Positions 58,705 to 64,000 of a stretch of 64,000 nucleotides of DNA are shown here, one piece after another. How positions within the stretch are numbered: position 1 is the first letter of the stretch; each line of letters begins with the position of its first letter. The notes under the pieces are model-generated. The model was not told where the DNA came from and made no database searches. It was given only the letters and a program-made list of their open reading frames with translations. The DNA comes from Thermoplasmata archaeon (GTDB taxonomy: Archaea > Thermoplasmatota > Thermoplasmata > Lutacidiplasmatales > UBA184), in assembly GCA_022750195.1 (NCBI GenBank), contig JAKIWE010000001.1:1114672-1178671 (forward strand), given 5' to 3'. Both the position numbers and the translations under genes were made by a program.

Positions 58705-61380
58705 TTACGCGCTGGTGTCGAGCGAAGCCCCGCAGGTAGGGCACGTGAGCGTCCCAGGGGCCACGACCGTATGGCACACCGGGCAAGCGAAACTTCCGAC
58801 CCGCCCGTCCCAGCTCGGGGCGGGGCCGGGTGGCTCGAGGACATGGTCAGGAATCGTAGCGGGAGCGGGCGTCCCGCTCGGGAGTTCCGGCTCCACTTCC
58901 ATGTCGTCCGCCGATCCCGGAGGGGGACTCGCAGGAGGCAACTCGACCGCCGGCTCGGCTCTCGGAGGGACCGGCGTTGTGGCGATTCCCGGGCTCGACC
59001 GGTTCGCCGAGCTCGCGACCACGCGCGTCCCGGACGAGGGGCTCCCGGGCGGCGGGGGCGGGCGTGGTCCCTGGGTTCGCGGAGCGGCCGCGGCTCGGGC
59101 GCGCGCCGCGCGAGCGCGCGCGCGCTTGTGGCGGAACTCTCCGATCCCGTACGCGATCCCGACCGCCAGGGCCAGGATGATTGCGAACCCGATCACGTTG
59201 TACGGGTAGACGTGCAACGCCGCGAGGAATCCGGCCAGGCTCTCGAGATTGACGTCGACCGAGGACGTAGTGCTCCCGAAGTACCCGTTCGACTGGACGA
59301 GCGCCGTAACGGTCGCGTGGCTCCCGAAATAGCAGCCGGGAAGGGCGAGGCTGGTCACAGCCCCGCCGGAGGCGTTGGTGGAGAAGGTCGCCGTCGCGAA
59401 CGAGCCACCGCAGGGGCCCGAGTAGCCACCCTCCGCGGCGAGGGTGAACAGTACGGGAAGGTTCGCGATCGGTCGGTGACTCGAAAGGTTGAGCACCGTA
59501 ACCGTCACGCTGAGCGAGCCGCCGGGAAGCACGGGCGACGGCGTGGCCACGAGCGAGACGTTCACGAACGTCGACACGATGTCCAGGTAGAGCGTGAGCG
59601 CGCGGGGGGACCCCCAACCGGTCACGTCGTCCCAGCCGGCGACCGCGGGTCCAAGGCAGTTGGCACCTTGGGTGATGTCGACGAGGCCGGCGCCGGCGGT
59701 GCCGTTCGCCTCGGCCGCGCCGAGGACGTAGAGCCGGGGCGACAGGAAGCCGAGCTTCTCGCCCGAGACCGCGTCCATCTCCGTCACGAGTCCCGCCCAC
59801 ATCGGGGTGGCGAAGCTCGTCCCTTGGCCGGCGCGCGACGAGCCGTTGTAGAAGAAGAAGTTCCGATTCGACGGTCCGGCGACGTCCGGTATCCCCCGGA
59901 ACCCATGCGCCCGGATCGGTCCGGCGGCTGAGCCCACGAGCTGCCACGAAGGGTCCGGATACGCCGTCGAGTAGCCGCCTCCCGAGTCGTTCCACGCCGG
60001 TTCGCTCGAGAGTCCCGTCACCTGCCCGAGGGCGTCCTGCGCGAGGACAGGAGCCGTCCCACCGACCGCCAGCACGTCCGGGGAAGCGGCGGGGAACTGT
60101 GGGGACGGTCCGCCGGTACACGACGTCTTCGTGTCCCCGGCGTTGTCCCCGGAGGCCGCGAGCAGGGTGATCCCACGATTGGCCGCCATCGCGAACTGCA
60201 TCGCGAACGCAGCCTGGAACGACGGGTCCGAATTGTCGGGGGTGCCGAACGACATCGAGATCGCCCGGACGCTCGTGAGGGAGTTCACCGCGGTGTTGAG
60301 CGCGTCCTCGAGCGAGGCGTCGGTCGGCGAGTAGTTGTTGGCCTGCGGCCCGTCCGGGGCGTGGACGGCGTAGAGGGTCGCGCCCGGAGCCATCGAGCCG
60401 GCCCATTCGAGGTCGAGGGTCAGCTCGAGCGGGGCCGCGCTCGGGTCGCTGTCGGAGGAGGAAGAGGCCGACGGAGCCCCGTCGACCGGGACGTCGGAAT
60501 AGTGGATTACTGGGAACTCGGACGGGTAGAAGTTCGCGAAGAACCCGTTGATGTCCGCCGGGTCGTAGCCGTCGCCCCAGAGCAGGAGCGCGATCCCTTC
60601 GCCTTGGGCGTAGTGGGGCGTGGCCGAGACATTGTAGAGCCCGCTGAGGTCGTACACCATCCGGGCGGAGGACGGCGTGACGAAGTCCGTGCTCCGCGAG
60701 GGAGTCACCGCTCGTGGACCTTGCGCCGCCGACGGCAGGGCCGCGGGAGCATAGGGGATGGTGAACTGCGAGAAGCCGTACGTCAGGCCGGAGACCGAAG
60801 CTACCTCGCTGGCGAACGGGGTGGGGAGGGTCGGAGGGCTGGCGGGGAAAGTCACCGGCCGCCCACCCCAGCTGCCCTGGAGGAGCGAAGTCCCGAACGC
60901 GGCGCCGAGGGCGGAGGCTGTCCCGGTGACGGTGAGGGAGAGACGGTCCGGCCACGCGTGGAGCACCGTGATGCCTCGAGCGGTGAAGTACGACGTGAGG
61001 GACGCGTACGCCGGGGGAGTGAGGCCGAACCGGTCCGCCACCGCTCCGACGCTGAGCCCCACTGCTCCGGGCGTCGGCGTCTGGAAGAACGACGGATTCG
61101 ATGGCCAGAGCTGCAGGCTGACCGTTAGGTTTCCCACCGCGGCCCGTGCGTTCGGGACGTCGCTGAGGTACGTCGGGGAGAACCCGCTTCGGAGCGCCCA
61201 CGGGACTTTCAGCGCCTCGGGGAGCGCCGCCGCCTGGGTCGAGACCGCGGCCGAGATCGATCGCCCCGACCCTTCGCCGTGGGACGCGGGGTGCACCGCC
61301 GACGCGAACGGGGCCGAACTCAGCAGGGTTAGGACGGCGAGGAAGACGACCAGTGCGCCGCGCAGGAACGAGAAACGCAT
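58705..61380 (-). CDS. membrane-anchored S53 (sedolisin/kumamolisin) peptidase with cytoplasmic zinc ribbon
   Basis: An 891-residue secreted acid serine peptidase. A signal peptide (FLRGALVVFLAVLTLLSS) and an S53 pro-domain (about 55-230) precede the catalytic domain: E319 and D323 in PLELTLDLEWAGS, the oxyanion Asp in LLAASGDNAGD (412), Ser522 in GQGTSFATPMWAG, and the calcium site VDITQGANCLG...DDVTGWGSP. After it come an Ig-like beta domain, a membrane span (NVIGFAIILALAVGIAYGI), a Pro-rich tail and a CPVCHTVVAPGTLTCPTCG zinc ribbon, which would lie inside the cell. Such anchoring is unusual for S53 enzymes. It digests proteins at low pH. Confidence 0.93.
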   Translation of the reverse strand: MRFSFLRGALVVFLAVLTLLSSAPFASAVHPASHGEGSGRSISAAVSTQAAALPEALKVPWALRSGFSPTYLSDVPNARAAVGNLTVSLQLWPSNPSFFQTPTPGAVGLSVGAVADRFGLTPPAYASLTSYFTARGITVLHAWPDRLSLTVTGTASALGAAFGTSLLQGSWGGRPVTFPASPPTLPTPFASEVASVSGLTYGFSQFTIPYAPAALPSAAQGPRAVTPSRSTDFVTPSSARMVYDLSGLYNVSATPHYAQGEGIALLLWGDGYDPADINGFFANFYPSEFPVIHYSDVPVDGAPSASSSSDSDPSAAPLELTLDLEWAGSMAPGATLYAVHAPDGPQANNYSPTDASLEDALNTAVNSLTSVRAISMSFGTPDNSDPSFQAAFAMQFAMAANRGITLLAASGDNAGDTKTSCTGGPSPQFPAASPDVLAVGGTAPVLAQDALGQVTGLSSEPAWNDSGGGYSTAYPDPSWQLVGSAAGPIRAHGFRGIPDVAGPSNRNFFFYNGSSRAGQGTSFATPMWAGLVTEMDAVSGEKLGFLSPRLYVLGAAEANGTAGAGLVDITQGANCLGPAVAGWDDVTGWGSPRALTLYLDIVSTFVNVSLVATPSPVLPGGSLSVTVTVLNLSSHRPIANLPVLFTLAAEGGYSGPCGGSFATATFSTNASGGAVTSLALPGCYFGSHATVTALVQSNGYFGSTTSSVDVNLESLAGFLAALHVYPYNVIGFAIILALAVGIAYGIGEFRHKRARARAARARAAAAPRTQGPRPPPPPGSPSSGTRVVASSANRSSPGIATTPVPPRAEPAVELPPASPPPGSADDMEVEPELPSGTPAPATIPDHVLEPPGPAPSWDGRVGSFACPVCHTVVAPGTLTCPTCGASLDTSA

Positions 61381-61461
61381 CGAACGAGGCGTGAATAGGA
61401 GGCGGGGGTCTAAGGCGTTTCCATCGGATTCCCACCCGATCGTAACGATCGGGCCGACCGG

Positions 61462-62919
61462 CTACGAGCGGATCGGCGCGGTGTAGCCCGGCGGGAGGTG
61501 GAAGGTCTCGGGGCCGCCGAACGGGTCCGGACGGGCGGCCGACTTCTCGCCCCGCAGTCCGCACAGGTAGGCGTCGATCGCCTCGGCCGCTTTGCTCGCG
61601 GTCCCCATCGCGTAGACGACCGAGCGTCCCCCCGCGGCGAACACGCCCGGGATCGCGGTCGCGTAGCCGGTCCCCTTTCCTTCCGGCCAGCCCTGGGAGG
61701 TCAGCTTGAGGTCGAGCTCCGCACCGAAGCCGCGCAGGTCGGCCCTCTGTCCGACCGCGACCACGACGGTGTCGCACTCGAGGGTCTGTTCCGACCCCGG
61801 GACCGGGACCGGGGTGCGGCGCCCCCCGGCGTCGGGGGGCCCGAGCTCCATGCTCTGGACAACCAGCCCCGCGACGTGGCCGTTCCCGACGATCTTGAGA
61901 GGAGCCTTCTGGAAGACGAACTTGATCCCTTCCGACTCGGCGCCGTGGATCTCCTCAGGGTCGGCGGGCATCTCCTCGCGGCCCCGACGATAGACCAGGG
62001 TGACCTCTCCGCCCTTCGAGAGACGGAGCGAGCTCCGGACCGCATCCATGGCGACGTCCCCGCCGCCGACGACCACGATCTTGTGGCCTAGGGTCACCGG
62101 CTGGCCCTGGTTGATCTTGTGCAGCAGCTGAAGCGCCGGCACCACGCCGGGCAGCTCCTCACCGGGAACGTTCAGGGTCCGGTGCTCCGAGGTCCCGATC
62201 GAGAGGAAGACGGCCTGGTAGCCTTGCTCGAGAAGCTTCTGGGGGGGAAACTCGGGACCGACCTTCCGGTCGACCTCGAACGTGACGTCCAGGTCTCGGA
62301 ACCGGCGCTTGTCCTCCTGGACGTCGGCGTCGGTCATCCGGTACGCGGGGATCGTCTGCATGAGGCCTCCGACGAGCTTCTCCTGCTCGAAGACCGTCAC
62401 TCCGTACCCGCGGATCCCGAGCTCCCAGGCCGCCTGGAGGCCGGCGGGGCCGCCCCCGACGACCGCGATGCGCTGGCCCTTCGGGGTGGACGGTACGTAC
62501 GCGATCTCCTTCGTGCCGTAGTCGAGCGCGGCACGCTTCAGGTGGCGGATCGCGATCGGAACGCCCTTCTTCTTCACGACGCAGGCGTCCTCGCAGTAGT
62601 GGTAGCAGACCTTGCAGAGGGAGGTCGCGAGCGGGTTGTCCTTGATCGTCACCCGCGCAGCTCCGTCCCAGTCGCCGACGGCGATGAGCTGGATGTACTC
62701 GCGGCAATCCTGCGTGATCGGGCACGCCTCGACGCACCAGGGGCGACGGCAAGCGATGCACCGCTTCGCCTCGAGGATCGCGTCCTCCTTGGAGTAGGCG
62801 TGAAGGACTTCCCGGAAATCGACCACCCGAGCGGCGACCGGCTCTTCCTCGATCGAGACCCGGACCGGGTTCAATTTGGGCGGCGTGACACGTGCAGGAG
62901 CGGGCGCAGCCTCCGCCAT
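61462..62919 (-). CDS. GltD/NfnB-like NADPH oxidoreductase with two Fe-S clusters
   Basis: A 485-residue flavoprotein of the glutamate synthase small-subunit type. The N-terminal Fe-S domain has CIACRRPWCVEACP and CKVCYHYCEDAC (two [4Fe-4S] clusters); VVGGGPAGLQAAWELG is the FAD loop, VVVGGGDVAMDAVRSSL the NADPH loop, and GVFAAGGRSVVYAMGTASKAAEAI the final FAD contact. Neither a GltB large subunit nor an NfnA-like partner is present, so glutamate synthesis, NADPH-ferredoxin transfer and other roles remain open. The ATG at 62919 is preferred over the open frame to 63027 because a TATA-like box lies 36 bp upstream. Confidence 0.9.
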   Translation of the reverse strand: MAEAAPAPARVTPPKLNPVRVSIEEEPVAARVVDFREVLHAYSKEDAILEAKRCIACRRPWCVEACPITQDCREYIQLIAVGDWDGAARVTIKDNPLATSLCKVCYHYCEDACVVKKKGVPIAIRHLKRAALDYGTKEIAYVPSTPKGQRIAVVGGGPAGLQAAWELGIRGYGVTVFEQEKLVGGLMQTIPAYRMTDADVQEDKRRFRDLDVTFEVDRKVGPEFPPQKLLEQGYQAVFLSIGTSEHRTLNVPGEELPGVVPALQLLHKINQGQPVTLGHKIVVVGGGDVAMDAVRSSLRLSKGGEVTLVYRRGREEMPADPEEIHGAESEGIKFVFQKAPLKIVGNGHVAGLVVQSMELGPPDAGGRRTPVPVPGSEQTLECDTVVVAVGQRADLRGFGAELDLKLTSQGWPEGKGTGYATAIPGVFAAGGRSVVYAMGTASKAAEAIDAYLCGLRGEKSAARPDPFGGPETFHLPPGYTAPIRS

Positions 62920-62951
62920 GGTCCTCGGTGTCCGAAGAACCGGTCCAACCC

Positions 62952-62960
62952 GATAAGAAC
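62952..62960 (-). promoter_or_regulatory. TATA-like promoter of the GltD-like gene
   Basis: Minus strand GTTCTTATC is centred about 37 bp before the ATG at 62919. Confidence 0.4.
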
Positions 62961-63025
62961 GTTGCGCGACCGTGCGCCGCAGTCGCACGCGCGGCCGGTA
63001 TTCCGTCGCTGCCGGGCGGTGCCCC

Positions 63026-63035
63026 AAGGATAAGA
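63026..63035 (+). promoter_or_regulatory. TATA-like promoter of the SRP54 gene
   Basis: AAGGATAAGA is centred about 41 bp before the ATG at 63072. Confidence 0.4.
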
Positions 63036-63071
63036 GGACGGTCCCTTCCGGGTACGTAGCGAAGGTCGGCC

Positions 63072-64000
63072 ATGGTCCTGGACGCGCTCGGAAAATCGCT
63101 GCGGGGGGTCCTGCAGAAGATCGCCCGGGGCTCCACCGTCGACGCCGCCCTTCTCGACGAGGTGAGCCGCGACATCCAGCGCGCGTTGCTCCAAGCCGAC
63201 GTCAACGTCCAGCTCGCGATCGAGCTCACCCAACGCGTCCGCACCCGCGCCCGCGACGAAAAGCCCCCCGCGGGCGCCAACGTCCGCGACTTCCTCGTTC
63301 GCATCATCTACGAGGAGATCCGTCGGATCCTCGGCAAGGACCGGGTCTTCGACCTCAAGCCGAGGAAGATCCTGCTCGCGGGACTGTTCGGCCAGGGGAA
63401 GACCACGACCGCGGGGAAGCTCGCCCGCTTCTACCAGAAGAAGGGGATCCGCGTCGGCCTGGTCGCGGCCGACGTCCACCGTCCCGCCGCCATCGACCAG
63501 CTCGAGCAGGTCGCGAAGAAGGTCGGCTGCGAGTTCTATGCGAACCGGGCGGAGAAGCGGGCCGAGGTGATCGTCGCCGAGGCGCTGAAGGCCTTCCCGC
63601 CCCACTTCACCGTCCTCGTCGATACGGCGGGCCGCTCCGGCATCGACCCGGAGCTTATCGCGGAGCTCAAGCGCGTTCGCGCGGCGCTCACGCCCGACGA
63701 GGTGTTGCTCGTCCTCGACGCAGCGATGGGCCAGAGCGCGGGACGCAGCGCCAAGGCGTTCCACGACGCGGTCGGACTCACCGGCGTGATCCTCACGAAG
63801 CTCGACGGTTCGGCGAAAGGCGGCGGCGCCCTCTCGGCGGTCGCGACGAGCGGCGCCCCGATCGTGTTCATCGGCGTAGGGGAGCACATGGACGACATCG
63901 AGCGGTTCGACCCGACCCGGTTCGTCTCCCGGCTCCTTGGGATGGGCGACATCCAGACGCTGCTCGAGCGGTTCGACGAGCTCGCCGACAAGGAAGAGGC
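63072..64000 (+). CDS. srp54: signal recognition particle protein SRP54 (partial, N-terminal part)
   Basis: The first 309 residues of SRP54, cut by the right edge. The N domain (LGKSLRGVLQKIARGSTVDA, RALLQADVNVQLAIELTQR) precedes the G domain: GLFGQGKTTTAGKLARFY is the P-loop, VAADVHRPAAIDQLEQ the insertion/switch I, VDTAGRSGID switch II, LTKLDGSAKGGGALS the base motif TKLD. The M domain that binds signal peptides and 7S RNA starts about the right edge (FDPTRFVSRLLGMGDIQTLL). It targets ribosomes to the membrane. Archaeal SRP54 is about 440-460 residues, so about 140 are missing. Confidence 0.97.
   Translation, partial: MVLDALGKSLRGVLQKIARGSTVDAALLDEVSRDIQRALLQADVNVQLAIELTQRVRTRARDEKPPAGANVRDFLVRIIYEEIRRILGKDRVFDLKPRKILLAGLFGQGKTTTAGKLARFYQKKGIRVGLVAADVHRPAAIDQLEQVAKKVGCEFYANRAEKRAEVIVAEALKAFPPHFTVLVDTAGRSGIDPELIAELKRVRAALTPDEVLLVLDAAMGQSAGRSAKAFHDAVGLTGVILTKLDGSAKGGGALSAVATSGAPIVFIGVGEHMDDIERFDPTRFVSRLLGMGDIQTLLERFDELADKEE

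Noticed and set aside
58847-61777. A 976-codon open frame on the minus strand over the S53 peptidase
   Set aside because: It reads RRGRG-rich low-complexity sequence in a different frame from the well-supported peptidase.

Overview
The window is GC-rich archaeal chromosome. The information-processing genes are archaeal or eukaryote-like: PCNA clamp, eIF2-gamma, ribosomal proteins eS6 and uS2, TFB, two-subunit PheRS, Trm112, SRP54 and archaeal PurP. Promoters are BRE/TATA-like boxes, usually about 25-35 bp ahead of the start codon, as for leaderless mRNAs; Shine-Dalgarno sequences appear mostly inside operons. High GC, an S53 (kumamolisin-like) peptidase, family-5 peptide-binding protein and methylmalonyl-CoA genes suggest a heterotrophic, peptide- and acyl-CoA-using member of Thermoplasmatota. 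That placement is inference; no rRNA is present.

Layout. 1-10 kb: thiolase (cut by the left edge), PCNA, AlaX editing protein, small regulators, an epimerase plus glycosyltransferase pair, FKBP isomerase, aquaporin, a membrane-anchored methyltransferase, and MeaB with the B12-binding mutase subunit. 10-16 kb: prepilin peptidase, the eS6/eIF2-gamma/Trm112 operon, membrane proteins, signal peptidase I and two tandem type IV pilins. 16-27 kb: MFS exporter, PRPP synthetase, a double Cas4-like nuclease, NadB, acyl-CoA dehydrogenase, SfsA, phosphopantothenate synthetase, a GAF protein and a tRNA-Ser(GGA) interrupted in its T-loop. 27-33 kb: ABC exporter, PurP, RecB/AddB-like nuclease and TFB. 33-40 kb is accessory in character: a transposase remnant, a 57-residue ORF, an atypical kinase pair, a 740-bp gap, a hydrolase, an acetyltransferase, a secreted Ig-like protein and a TrmB-like regulator. 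40-48 kb: a dense minus-strand block of methylmalonyl-CoA mutase large subunit, epimerase, enolase and uS2, and then pheS-pheT. 47.5-51 kb: a giant pilin-signal substrate-binding protein. 51-59 kb: two ACT-domain paralogues around a complete argC-J-B-G-H operon. 59-64 kb: S53 peptidase, a GltD-like oxidoreductase and SRP54 (cut by the right edge).

How the genes work together. The secreted S53 peptidase and the peptide-binding protein could feed amino acids to the cell. Acyl-CoA dehydrogenase, thiolase and the split methylmalonyl-CoA set (B12 subunit and MeaB at 8-9.5 kb; large subunit and epimerase at 42-44 kb) would carry odd-chain or branched acyl-CoA to succinyl-CoA. The prepilin peptidase is the expected processing enzyme for both pilins and for the pilin-like leader of the binding protein. 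The arg operon would make arginine by the acetylated, ArgJ-recycling route, with an ACT-domain protein as its first gene. The most notable features are the T-loop intron of tRNA-Ser, an enolase whose only full-length start is a CTG overlapping the preceding stop, and the pilin-signal binding protein with a hairpin at its predicted transcription start.
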